DNA of 64,000 nt from Kumtagia sp044326205 (GTDB lineage: Bacteria > Pseudomonadota > Alphaproteobacteria > Rhizobiales > Rhizobiaceae): contig NZ_JBIRCY010000002.1 of the NCBI RefSeq assembly GCF_044326205.1, positions 62,001 through 126,000 of the forward strand. Direction: 5' to 3'. The position numbers were made by a program, and so were the translations under genes. Shown in pieces: positions 25,311 to 33,368 of this stretch (positions are counted from its first letter, which is position 1; every line of letters begins with the position of its first letter). The notes under the pieces are model-generated. The model saw only the letters and a program-made list of their open reading frames with translations. It was not told where the DNA came from and searched no databases.

Positions 25311-26258
25311 CTACCACTCGAACTTTTCGAGGCCGGCGACCATCTCCGCCTTGCGGTCCTCGAACCAGGGTGGGAAGACCAGCGTCTGGCCGGTCTTGCC
25401 TTCCGGCTCGTCGACCGCCCAGCCGCGCTCCACCGACCAGGCGATCTCGAACAGCGCGCCACCCGGCGAGCGGACGTAGCAGGACTTGAAATAGTTGCGG
25501 TCCTTCTGGTCGGACACGTCGGTGAAGCCGAGGCCTTCCAGATGGGCCTTCAGTTTTAGCTGGTTCTCCTCGTTGATGGTGTTGAGCGCCAAGTGATGGA
25601 TGGTGCCGCCGGCCAGCGTCCAGGTTCCTTGCGGCTTGTTCGGCTCGTGCAAAACCTCGACCGAGCCCATCGGGCCGGAAGCCGGCAGCTTGAATTTCAG
25701 CGCCGACGCCTCTTCACCAAGTTTCTCCAGCCCCAGACCGATGGTGAGGAAATCGTCCATCGACGTCTTGTCGAACACCGCGATGCCGACGCCGTAGATG
25801 CCCTTGATGCCATGCGCCGCGCTGATGCCGTCCGCCGTGATCGATTCCCGCTTGTCGTTCTCGGCGGCCACCAATTCGATCGGGATGCCACAGGGATGTT
25901 CGAAGGCGACACGCTTGATGCCGAACCGCTCGATCTGTTTTGCGTTGCGGCCTGCCTTGTTCAGCCGGTCTTCCCAAAAATCCAGGCTTTTGGGCGGAAC
26001 CGCGAGCTGGATAACTTTGGTCTGGTTGGTGCCGCGCTTGCCGAAAATGCCGGGCTTGCGGAACGGAAAGGTGGTGACGATGGTCGAAGCGTCACCAGCG
26101 GCGTTGCCGTAGTAGAGGTGATAGACCGGCGTCGTGCCGTCGAACAGCACGGTCTTCTTCACCGACTTCATGCCGAGCGTTTTTGTGAAGAAGTCGAAAT
26201 CCTCCTGAGCGCCGTCGACGCTCATGGTGAGATGGTGGTAGCCGTCGATAAGAGCCAT
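25311..26258 (-). CDS. Ring-cleaving VOC dioxygenase, MhqO/LinE-like
   Basis: A 315-residue two-domain vicinal-oxygen-chelate protein. Metal ligands are recognisable: His in GYHHLT near residue 8-9, His in TIHHLAL near 220 and Glu in GGALFEIAW near 271. RKPGIFGKRGTNQTKVIQLA is typical of the (chloro)hydroquinone 1,2-dioxygenase-like MhqO/MhqA group, which uses Fe(II). AGGAGGAGAAA before the ATG is a strong ribosome site. In this operon it offers a second, non-intradiol way of opening a hydroquinone-type ring, or protects against quinones. Confidence 0.9.
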   Translation of the reverse strand: MALIDGYHHLTMSVDGAQEDFDFFTKTLGMKSVKKTVLFDGTTPVYHLYYGNAAGDASTIVTTFPFRKPGIFGKRGTNQTKVIQLAVPPKSLDFWEDRLNKAGRNAKQIERFGIKRVAFEHPCGIPIELVAAENDKRESITADGISAAHGIKGIYGVGIAVFDKTSMDDFLTIGLGLEKLGEEASALKFKLPASGPMGSVEVLHEPNKPQGTWTLAGGTIHHLALNTINEENQLKLKAHLEGLGFTDVSDQKDRNYFKSCYVRSPGGALFEIAWSVERGWAVDEPEGKTGQTLVFPPWFEDRKAEMVAGLEKFEW

Positions 26259-26357
26259 TTTCTCCTCCTGAAAATTAGACCGTGCGGGACTGTAGCACCG
26301 TTTCCGGCGGACAAGTCCCCTTGACTGGACAGTTGATCGTCGACGTATTCGAAACCC

Positions 26358-27239
26358 TCATGCCGCCCGCCTCCCCGGCTTCGCCCGCACCATCACGAAG
26401 GTGAAGTCGAGCGCCCAGACGGTCGTCCCGCCCTCGCAGCTCTCGTGTCTGATGTCGCCGATGAGCTCCTCGCGCACGCCGAACAGCGGGTCCTCGTGGA
26501 GCATCGCCTCGGCGCGCTCGAACACATGCGTCGTGACCGTCTCGAAGCCGGCGGCGCTGATCATGAAATGCAAATGCGCCGGCCGCCGCAACGGACCGCC
26601 GACAGCGCGCAGCAACTGGCCCGCCGGCCCGTCGTCCGGAACCGTGTAGCCCGCCGGCTTCACCGTGACATAGTTGAAACAGCCCTCGCCGCCTGTGGTG
26701 AACACCCCTCGTAGGTTGAACTCCGGCTGCAAATCCGGCTGCTGGTTCTCGTAAAAACCCTTGTCGTTGGCCTGCCAGGTCTCGACCGTAGCGCCAGCGA
26801 CCGGCCGTCCGTCGAGGTCCAGCACTTTTCCGCGTACTTTGAGCCGCTCTCCGGCGCCATCCAGCGAAATGCCGGCGCCGTTCGGCAGTCTCGGTGCATC
26901 GGTGCGATAGAACGGCCCGCGCGCCGTGTTCGGCGTCGCGCCTTGCGGGCGGCGGGAATTGAGTTCCTCCACCAGCGCAGTCACGCCGAGCAGATCGGAG
27001 AGCAGCACCCATTCCTGGCGCTTGTCGTCGCTGGCATGGCCGACCTCGGTGAGGAAGGCGACGATCTTCTTCCATTCGGCCGGCGTCGGCCTGACCTCGC
27101 GGACAAGCTGGTGGAGATGCGCCACAGTCGACACCAGCGCCTTCGACAGGCGGCTGGCCTGCGCCTTGTCCAGCCGGCCGGCAAAAATATCGACAGAGGT
27201 GTCCTCGCCGAAAGCCGGCGCGGTGCTCAGCGATGGCAT
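26358..27239 (-). CDS. Intradiol dioxygenase 2, hydroxyquinol/catechol 1,2-dioxygenase type
   Basis: A 293-residue homologue of the dioxygenase at 15799. The four iron ligands are kept: Tyr in KGFYENQ, Tyr in AGYTVPDDGP and His-x-His in RPAHLHFMI. The N-terminal helical domain carries EWVLLSDLLGVTALVEELNS. Compared with dioxygenase 1 it has GCFNYVTVKP in place of GRYWFRAVKP near the active site, so ring preference may differ. It is the first gene of the operon, 88 bases from the divergent LysR gene. ATG 27239 (MPSLSTAP) follows GGGAGGAAAC; the in-frame extension of 12 codons is not needed. Confidence 0.88.
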   Translation of the reverse strand: MPSLSTAPAFGEDTSVDIFAGRLDKAQASRLSKALVSTVAHLHQLVREVRPTPAEWKKIVAFLTEVGHASDDKRQEWVLLSDLLGVTALVEELNSRRPQGATPNTARGPFYRTDAPRLPNGAGISLDGAGERLKVRGKVLDLDGRPVAGATVETWQANDKGFYENQQPDLQPEFNLRGVFTTGGEGCFNYVTVKPAGYTVPDDGPAGQLLRAVGGPLRRPAHLHFMISAAGFETVTTHVFERAEAMLHEDPLFGVREELIGDIRHESCEGGTTVWALDFTFVMVRAKPGRRAA

Positions 27240-27327
27240 GTTTCCTCCCACGCCTTGTCGAAAACAAGCTAGCACCGGCGTTGCGATTATTTGATGATTT
27301 TATGCAGAGGTAATATACCACATCGTT

Positions 27328-28278
27328 ATGAAACTCGATGAACGCCATCTGGTGCAACTCGCGGCAGTCGTGCAGACCGGCAGCGTCACTGAAGCGGCGG
27401 CGATACTCGGCCTGACCCAGCCGGCGGTATCACGAACTCTCGCCATGCTGGAAAAGCGCCTCGGCGAGCCGCTGTTCCACAAGGGCCGCCGGCCGCTGGA
27501 GCCGACCTCGCTCGGCCGCGCCTTGGCGGATCACGGCCAGGTGATGCTCTCGGCCTCGCGAAAAGCCTCGGAACTGGTGGCGGATTTTCGCCAGGGACAG
27601 GCCGGCGTCGTGCGGCTGGGCGGCGTACCGTTCTTCATGGACGCGCTGATCGCCGGCATGATCGCCGAATTCCAGCAGACGCACGCCGACGTGCGCATCG
27701 ACCAGAGTTACGGCTACCTGCCGGACCTCAGCGCCGCGTTGCTGTCGGACAGGATCGACATCGGTGTCTGCCCGATCGACATTCTGGACGAGGGATCCGG
27801 CCTGACGTTCCAGGAGATATTGCCCGCCCGCAACGTGATTGCCTGCGGCGCGACGCACCCGCTGCTGATGAAACGTCGCATCGTCGCCGCCGATCTGGTC
27901 GCCTATCCGTGGATCGCGCCACCGCCCGGCAGCCCGCTGCTGTCGGACCTGCACCGCATCCTGCTCTGGCTGGGCGTCACCGAAATCCGCATCCGCTATT
28001 CCGGCGGGTCGCCGCTCAGCGTCGTCAACTACATGAAGGCCACCGACGCGCTCACCGTTCTGCCGCACAGCGTGGTCTTCGCGCTGCGCAAGGACCGGGC
28101 GATCACCGCGCTGCCCTTCGACTTCCCGCAGCCCGAGCGTGCGCTCGGTCTCTTGCGCCTGTCGGACACGCCGCGGGCCCCCGCCGTCGAGGCATTCGCC
28201 GCCCATGTCGGCAAAAGTTTCGAGAACTTGAAGCACCTGATCAAGCGGCACGAGCAGGCGGTGGTCTGGGGGGCGTGA
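27328..28278 (+). CDS. LysR family regulator of the aromatic operon
   Basis: A 316-residue LysR-type regulator: helix-turn-helix in HLVQLAAVVQTGSVTEAAAI and LGLTQPAVSRTLAMLEKRLG (residues about 7-66), then the periplasmic-binding-like effector domain. It starts 88 bases from intradiol dioxygenase 2. That gap is AT-rich (GATTATTTGATGATTTTATG), as expected for a LysR site, but I could not fix the T-N11-A motif. LysR proteins beside such operons usually activate with the substrate or a pathway intermediate as inducer. Confidence 0.92.
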   Translation: MKLDERHLVQLAAVVQTGSVTEAAAILGLTQPAVSRTLAMLEKRLGEPLFHKGRRPLEPTSLGRALADHGQVMLSASRKASELVADFRQGQAGVVRLGGVPFFMDALIAGMIAEFQQTHADVRIDQSYGYLPDLSAALLSDRIDIGVCPIDILDEGSGLTFQEILPARNVIACGATHPLLMKRRIVAADLVAYPWIAPPPGSPLLSDLHRILLWLGVTEIRIRYSGGSPLSVVNYMKATDALTVLPHSVVFALRKDRAITALPFDFPQPERALGLLRLSDTPRAPAVEAFAAHVGKSFENLKHLIKRHEQAVVWGA

Positions 28279-28391
28279 GCCTCCTGCCAGATTTGACAGG
28301 TGGCGGATGGCCGTCACGTTATCGTCGAGGTCTCGGTGATATACTTGGACATGGGTAGGCATAGCCACTTCAATCCATAGGAAAAACGCTC

Positions 28392-28745
28392 ATGACCACC
28401 GCCGAACTCGCCAGGGATTTCACCGACCTTCTCAAGCGGAACGACCACGAGGGGGCCGCCGAAAAATACAATGCCGACACCATCGTAAGCTACGAGGCCA
28501 TGGAGGGGCCGATGCCGGTCTGCAACGGCAAGGAAGCCGTCAGGCAGAAGAGTGACTGGTGGCGCGACAACCACGAGGTCCACGGCGGCACGGTCGAAGG
28601 CCCTTATGTCAACGGCGATCAGTTCGCCGTCCGTTTCCAGATGGACATTACGCCCAAGGCGACAGGCGAGCGTGTGACGATGGACGAAGTCGGGCTCTAT
28701 ACCGTCAAGGACGGCAAGATCGTCGAAGAGCGCTTCTACTACTAG
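28392..28745 (+). CDS. SnoaL-like / NTF2-fold small protein
   Basis: A 117-residue protein of the SnoaL/NTF2-like fold: FTDLLKRNDHEGAAEKYNAD at the start, SYEAMEGPMPVCNGKEAVRQ, and GLYTVKDGKIVEERFYY at the end. Members are small isomerases, cyclases or binding proteins. No catalytic residues can be named. It is 113 bases after lysR, in the same direction, and its end faces modC with a 12-base gap. Its link to the aromatic genes is unproven. Confidence 0.82.
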   Translation: MTTAELARDFTDLLKRNDHEGAAEKYNADTIVSYEAMEGPMPVCNGKEAVRQKSDWWRDNHEVHGGTVEGPYVNGDQFAVRFQMDITPKATGERVTMDEVGLYTVKDGKIVEERFYY

Positions 28746-28757
28746 CGCCGACCTCCC

Positions 28758-29915
28758 TCATCGTGAGGTGCGAGCCTCCTGCTGGGGTGGAACTTGCAGC
28801 GTAAACGGATCGCGGGCGAGGCCCGAAGGACCGCCCACGCTGCCCCGGTCGAACGTCACCGCCTTGACCACCGCGAACACCTCCCGCCCCACCGTGAGGC
28901 TGAGCGCGTCGATCGAGCGGCGGGTGACGCGAGCGGCCAGCCGGTCGCCGCCGCAATCGAGCGAGACCAGCGCGTCCGGCCCCTCACCCGCAGCGATCGC
29001 CGTGATTTTGCCAGGCAACACGTTGAGCGCGCTGATGCCCACCGGTCGCTCCACCGCCAGCATGACGTCCCTTGCCCGCACCCGGGCGCGGATTGTCGCA
29101 CCCGCGGGCGCGTCGATCCTGGGCAACCGCCATTCGCCGCCCGCCGAATGCAGCACTGTCAGCCCAAAAACCTCGTCCTGCCCCGCCATGGCCAGGTCGA
29201 CCATGGCGCCGGCCTCCGCCCGCTCCTCCTCGGGCAGCAGGTCGAAACGCGAAAGGATGTCGTCCGCCGGGCCGCTGGCTGTCACCTTGCCGGCCGAAAG
29301 CACGACCACGTCGGAGGCGAGCCGCGCCACCTCGGCCACGGAATGGCTGACATAAACGATCGGAATTTTCGTCTCGTCGCGCAGCCGCTCGATGTAAGGC
29401 AAGATCTCGGCCTTGCGGGCGTCGTCGAGCGAGGCGAGCGGCTCGTCCATCAGGATCAGTTTTGGGCTGGCGATCAGCGCCCGGCCGATGGCGACGCGTT
29501 GCTTTTCGCCGCCCGAGAGCGAGACGGGTTTTCGCGAAAGCAGATGGCCTATGCCGAGCAGGTCGACCACGCCCGTAAAATCGGCGTAGCGTTCCGTCGC
29601 CGGCGTAAAGAACCGGCCGTAGCCGAGATTCTGCGCCACGCTCATGTGCGGAAACAGCCGGGCATCCTGGAACACATAGCCGATGCGGCGGCGGTACTTC
29701 GGCACGAACAGACGCGCCTCGGTATCGACCAGCAGCCGTCCGCCCGCCTCGATACGGCCGCTCTTGGGGCGAACCAGCCCGCCGATCATGTTGATCAGCG
29801 AGGTCTTTCCCGATCCCGACGGACCGAACAGCGCCGTCAGCCGGCCGCTGCTTTCGAACGTCGCGTCAAGCAGGAAGTCCCCTTGTCTGTGGCGGATGCG
29901 AACCGACAGCGTCAT
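28758..29915 (-). CDS. modC: Molybdate ABC transporter ATPase
   Basis: A 385-residue ATPase energising molybdate uptake through ModB. It has Walker A GPSGSGKTS near residue 33, signature LSGGEKQR near 135, Walker B LILMDEP near 156 and a C-terminal MOP-like oxyanion-binding domain (residues about 295-370, ARDVMLAVERPVGISALNVL). The last step of the modABC operon. ATG 29915 starts MTLSVRIRHRQGDF; the long upstream open frame overlaps modB and is not used. It may have its own ribosome site in the 79-base gap after modB. Confidence 0.94.
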   Translation of the reverse strand: MTLSVRIRHRQGDFLLDATFESSGRLTALFGPSGSGKTSLINMIGGLVRPKSGRIEAGGRLLVDTEARLFVPKYRRRIGYVFQDARLFPHMSVAQNLGYGRFFTPATERYADFTGVVDLLGIGHLLSRKPVSLSGGEKQRVAIGRALIASPKLILMDEPLASLDDARKAEILPYIERLRDETKIPIVYVSHSVAEVARLASDVVVLSAGKVTASGPADDILSRFDLLPEEERAEAGAMVDLAMAGQDEVFGLTVLHSAGGEWRLPRIDAPAGATIRARVRARDVMLAVERPVGISALNVLPGKITAIAAGEGPDALVSLDCGGDRLAARVTRRSIDALSLTVGREVFAVVKAVTFDRGSVGGPSGLARDPFTLQVPPQQEARTSR

Positions 29916-29994
29916 CGGTCGCGCTCCGCCGGAAACTCCGTCCGCCGAAACATAGCGGAATCGGGCGGAGAGCGTTGCTCCATGACCACCGCCA

Positions 29995-30699
29995 TCATCC
30001 CTCGATATCCAGCCCGCGGCTGACGCGCCGCGCCAGCACTTCCGAGGCGACCAGCGCCACCATGGCAATCGCTATCGACACCAATGTCAGCCGAAGCGCG
30101 CCGAGATCACCGCCCGGCACCTGCGTAAAAGTGTAGATGGCCGACGGCAGGGTCTGCGTCTCGCCCGGAATGTTGGAGACGAAGGTGATGGTCGCGCCGA
30201 ACTCACCCATCGCCTTGGCGAATGAAAGAATCATGCCGGCGATGATGCCGGGAAAGATCAGCGGCAGGGTGATCGTCGCGAACACCCACAAGGGATTGGC
30301 GCCGAGCGTGCCGGCCGCCGCCTCCAGTTTTTTGTCGACTGCCTCGATGGAGAGCCTGATCGCCCGCACCATCAAGGGAAAGGCCATGACACCGCAGGCA
30401 AGCGCAGCACCGGTCCAGCGGAAGGAAAAGACGATGCCGAAATGCTCGGCGAGGAAAGCGCCCACCGGACCACGCCGGCCGAAGGTGAGGAGGAGAAGAT
30501 AACCGGTGACCACCGGCGGCAGAATCAGCGGCAGGTGAACGATACCGTTGAGGATCGACTTGCCCCAGAACTCGCGCCGCGCCAGCGCGTAGGCGATGGC
30601 GATGCCGAACGGCAGCGCGACCACCGTCGCCCAGGTCGAAACCTTGATGGAGAGCCGGACCGCATTCCACTCATCCGGGCTGAGATGCAGCCACTCCAT
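29995..30699 (-). CDS. modB: Molybdate ABC transporter permease
   Basis: A 234-residue inner-membrane permease with five or so membrane segments (ATVVALPFGIAIAYALARRE; LPLILPPVVTGYLLLLTFG) and the coupling motif EAAGTLGANPLWVFATITLP (residues about 135-155). GEFGATITFVSNIPGETQTL is diagnostic of ModB. It lies 17 bases after modA and with ModA and ModC imports molybdate needed for molybdenum cofactor. Confidence 0.95.
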   Translation of the reverse strand: MEWLHLSPDEWNAVRLSIKVSTWATVVALPFGIAIAYALARREFWGKSILNGIVHLPLILPPVVTGYLLLLTFGRRGPVGAFLAEHFGIVFSFRWTGAALACGVMAFPLMVRAIRLSIEAVDKKLEAAAGTLGANPLWVFATITLPLIFPGIIAGMILSFAKAMGEFGATITFVSNIPGETQTLPSAIYTFTQVPGGDLGALRLTLVSIAIAMVALVASEVLARRVSRGLDIEG

Positions 30700-30716
30700 T
30701 CAATATCCCGTCGAAA

Positions 30717-31520
30717 TCAGTTCGAGGCCGGCGGCACCAATACGGCAAAACCCTGTTCCTCGAAAAGCGCCTTGGCCTTGGCCGATTGCAGGCACTTCAG
30801 GAAGGCCGGCGTCTCGGCATCCTTGGATTCGGCGGTCTGCGCCACCGGATAGATGATCGGCGGATGCGAATCCTCCGGGAAGGTGCCGACGATCTTGACT
30901 TTTTTGTCGGCGGCCGCGTCGGTCTGGTAGACGATGCCGACCGGCGCCTCGCCGGTGGAGACCAGCGCCAATGCGGCGCGCGCATTCTCCGCCTGCGCCA
31001 CCTTGCCCTCGACCGAGGCCCAGACGCCCAGCTTCTCCAGCGCGGCCTTGCCGTATTTGCCGGCCGGCACCGAATCGACATTGGCCATGGCGAGTTTTCC
31101 GTCGCCGACCAGTTTCGCCAAGTCGAAGTTCGGCGCGATCTCGGTGCTGGCGGTCGAATCGGCCGGCGCGACGAGCACGATGCGGTTGCCAAGCAACTGG
31201 ACTTCGGTGTCCGTCCTAGTCAGCTTCTTCTCGGACAGGTATTTCATCCAGGCGAGGTCGGCCGAGATGAACACGTCGGCCGGCGCGCCCTCCTCGATCT
31301 GCTTGGCAAGCGCCGAACTGGCGGCATAGGAGATGGTCGCCTTCTCGCCGACATCGGCCTCGCAGGCGGTATTCACATTGTCGAGCGCGTTCTTGAGGCT
31401 GGCCGCCGCGAACACCGTCAGGCTTTCCGCCGCGAAGGCGGCGGGCGCCGCCGCCAGCATGAGCGCCGCAACCCCGGCGGCCGTCAGAAGCCGCATCTCT
31501 CCAGCCTTGAGTCCGGCCAT
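30717..31520 (-). CDS. modA: Molybdate ABC transporter substrate-binding protein
   Basis: A 267-residue periplasmic protein with a signal peptide (LLTAAGVAALMLAAAPAAFA) and the ModA start ESLTVFAAASLKNALDNV. ASSALAKQIEEGAPADVFIS and TGEAPVGIVYQTDAAADK supply the Ser, Thr and Tyr contacts for the oxyanion. ATG 31520 is chosen because AGGAGAGG lies before it; an internal ATG at 31496 is possible. First gene of the modABC operon, preceded by a hairpin and a possible Mo-box. Confidence 0.94.
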   Translation of the reverse strand: MAGLKAGEMRLLTAAGVAALMLAAAPAAFAAESLTVFAAASLKNALDNVNTACEADVGEKATISYAASSALAKQIEEGAPADVFISADLAWMKYLSEKKLTRTDTEVQLLGNRIVLVAPADSTASTEIAPNFDLAKLVGDGKLAMANVDSVPAGKYGKAALEKLGVWASVEGKVAQAENARAALALVSTGEAPVGIVYQTDAAADKKVKIVGTFPEDSHPPIIYPVAQTAESKDAETPAFLKCLQSAKAKALFEEQGFAVLVPPASN

Positions 31521-31556
31521 GACAACCTCTCCTGTTCCCGGCGTACTGACGACATG

Positions 31557-31578
31557 CGGTTGTCGGACACGACAACCG
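31557..31578. promoter_or_regulatory. Hairpin in the modA leader
   Basis: CGGTTGTCG-GACA-CGACAACCG is a perfect inverted repeat with 9-base arms and a 4-base loop, 37 bases before the modA start. It could be an mRNA hairpin affecting modA expression or a protein site. Confidence 0.5.
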
Positions 31579-31603
31579 ATATATACAATCAAACATAACT
31601 CAT
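31577..31603 (-). promoter_or_regulatory. Possible ModE (Mo-box) site
   Basis: CGATATATA, eight bases, CATAAC resembles the two halves of the ModE Mo-box (CGxTATATA and TATAACG). A lone half, ATATAACG, also occurs at 31690-31697. The right half here is imperfect. Repression of modABC by ModE-molybdate would be expected, but no modE gene is in the window. Confidence 0.35.
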
Positions 31604-31864
31604 GCCGTGAGCGCAACCCAAGAGAATATGAGACGCGACGATTTGATCGCCGCCGACCTGGCCCGCGCGTCCGGCAAGCGCGTCAAGAAAATATAACGCT
31701 ATCCGCAGAGACCGGCAGGGAATGCAGCCCTGTATCGGGCCAACTCGCCGGTATAGTTAGTCGGCAAACTCTCGCGAGAAAAAATCGTTGTCCGGCTGTC
31801 ACAATCAGTCGATACTCCCGTTCGCGAACCTCAACCCTTCGCCAACGAAGAACGGGAGCGAACG

Positions 31865-33157
31865 ATGAAACTTTATGGCATGGCGGCCGCATTGGCTGCG
31901 ACCCTTCTCTCCACTACCGCCTCCTGGGCCGTCACCGAAATCTCCTGGTGGCATGCCATGACTGGCGCCAACAACGAGGTCGTGGAAACGCTTTCCAAGG
32001 AATTCAACGAGAGCCAAAGCGACTACAAGATCACGCCGGTTTTCAAGGGCACCTATCCCGAGACGCTGAACGCCGGCATCGCCGCCTTCCGCGCCAAGCA
32101 GCCGCCGGCGATCATGCAGGTGTTCGACGCCGGCACCGGCACGATGATGGCCGCCGAAGGCGCCATCAAGCCAGTCGCCGAGATCCTGTCGATGGGCGGC
32201 ACGCCGTTCGACAAGAGCCAGTACCTGCCGGGCATCGTCTCCTATTATTCGAAGCCCGACGGCACCATGCTGTCCTTCCCCTACAACTCGTCCTCGCCGA
32301 TCCTCTATTACAACAAGGACATCTTCCAGAAGGCCGGCCTTGACGTCGACAACCCGCCGAAGACCTGGAATGAGGTCTGGGACGCCGCCAAGAAGATCAA
32401 GGCGAGCGGCGCCGCGCCCTGCGGCTTCACCTCGACCTGGCTGACCTGGATCCACACGGAAAACTTTGCCGCTTGGAACAATTACCAGTGGGGCACGCAG
32501 GAAAACGGCATTGCAGGCCCGAATGTCGAATTGAAGATCAATGCCGAGCCCTTCGTGAAACACTTCCAGGCGCTGGCCGATCTCGCCAAGGACGGGACCT
32601 TCAAATATGGCGGCCGCACCTCCGAGGCCAAGCAGATCTTCCTGGCCGGCGAATGCGGCATCTTCACCGAATCGTCGGGCGGTCTTGGCGACGTCGTGAA
32701 GTCCGGCATGAATTTCGGCACCGGCATGCTGCCCTACGACACCGAATCGCAGAACACCATTCCGGGCGGCGCTTCGCTCTGGGTGTTCGCCGGCAAGTCG
32801 GACGAGGAATACAAGGGCGTCGCGGCCTTCTTCAACTTCCTGTCCAAGACCGAGATTCAGGCCCGCCTGCACCAAGTGTCGGGCTATCTCCCGGTAACGA
32901 TGGCGGCCTACGAAAAGTCCAAGGCCGACGGTTTCTACGAAAAGAACCCGGCGCGCGAAATCCCGATCAAGCAGATGATGGGCAAGGCGCCGACCGAGAA
33001 TTCCAAGGGCGTCCGCCTGCCGAACCTGCCGCAGGTGCGCGACATCATGAACGAGGAGTATGAGAAGATGCTGGCCGGCGAGCAGACCGCCCAGCAGGCG
33101 CTCGACAACGCCGTGTCGCGCGGCAACGCGGCGATCAAGGAAGCGCTGGGGAATTGA
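31865..33157 (+). CDS. ugpB: sn-Glycerol-3-phosphate ABC transporter substrate-binding protein
   Basis: A 430-residue periplasmic protein that captures glycerol-3-phosphate or its diesters. A signal peptide (MKLYGMAAALAATLLSTTAS-WA) precedes TEISWWHAMTGANNEVVETL, the typical UgpB start. Ligand-contact segments FPYNSSSPILYYNKD, FTESSGGLGDV and GGASLWVF agree with the family. Length matches UgpB of about 438. GGGAGCG lies before the ATG. First gene of ugpBAEC; a palindromic repeat follows it and separates it from ugpA. Confidence 0.95.
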   Translation: MKLYGMAAALAATLLSTTASWAVTEISWWHAMTGANNEVVETLSKEFNESQSDYKITPVFKGTYPETLNAGIAAFRAKQPPAIMQVFDAGTGTMMAAEGAIKPVAEILSMGGTPFDKSQYLPGIVSYYSKPDGTMLSFPYNSSSPILYYNKDIFQKAGLDVDNPPKTWNEVWDAAKKIKASGAAPCGFTSTWLTWIHTENFAAWNNYQWGTQENGIAGPNVELKINAEPFVKHFQALADLAKDGTFKYGGRTSEAKQIFLAGECGIFTESSGGLGDVVKSGMNFGTGMLPYDTESQNTIPGGASLWVFAGKSDEEYKGVAAFFNFLSKTEIQARLHQVSGYLPVTMAAYEKSKADGFYEKNPAREIPIKQMMGKAPTENSKGVRLPNLPQVRDIMNEEYEKMLAGEQTAQQALDNAVSRGNAAIKEALGN

Positions 33158-33170
33158 TGAGCGCGCTTTT

Positions 33171-33359
33171 ACCCTCCCCCTTGCGGGGAGGGTCGGCGAG
33201 ATCGTTCCGCGTGAGCGGATCGATTGAGACGGGGTGGGGGTTGATCATGTTTTCAGCCCTCACTCCAGTTTTCCCTGTCACATTTCGCCCTGTGATCGAT
33301 CGTTACCCCAACCCCGATCCGCTATGCGGATCGACCCTACCCGCAAGGGGGAGGGTGGG
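33171..33359. repeat. Palindromic intergenic repeat, family B copy 2
   Basis: ACCCTCCCCCTTGCGGGGAG at the left and CCCGCAAGGGGGAGGGT at the right form the outer arms; an inner pair GAGCGGATCGATTGAGACGG and the CCGATCCGCTATGCGGATCG region form further hairpins. It is related to the copy at 22062. It lies between ugpB and ugpA, as the other lies between a binding-protein gene and its transporter genes. Confidence 0.88.
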
Positions 33360-33368
33360 AGCTGTGCC

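Larger units (their letters stand above)
31521..31864. other. Divergent control region between modA and ugpB
   Basis: This 344-base gap holds the modA hairpin and Mo-box candidate, a 22-codon open frame on plus at 31628-31696 that I do not call a gene, and the ugpB promoter region. The latter contains two perfect 10-base palindromes, TCTCGCGAGA (31770-31779) and GTTCGCGAAC (31820-31829), and CTGTCAC at 31796, a partial match to one half of a Pho box. Confidence 0.5.

Noticed and set aside
31628..31696. 22-codon open frame in the modA-ugpB gap
   Set aside because: Too short and without a ribosome site. Its last codons coincide with a Mo-box half, so it is more likely regulatory DNA.
31788..31814. 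Pho box upstream of ugpB
   Set aside because: Only one half (CTGTCAC) is good; no second half lies at the 11-base spacing. Kept only as a remark in the gap entry.
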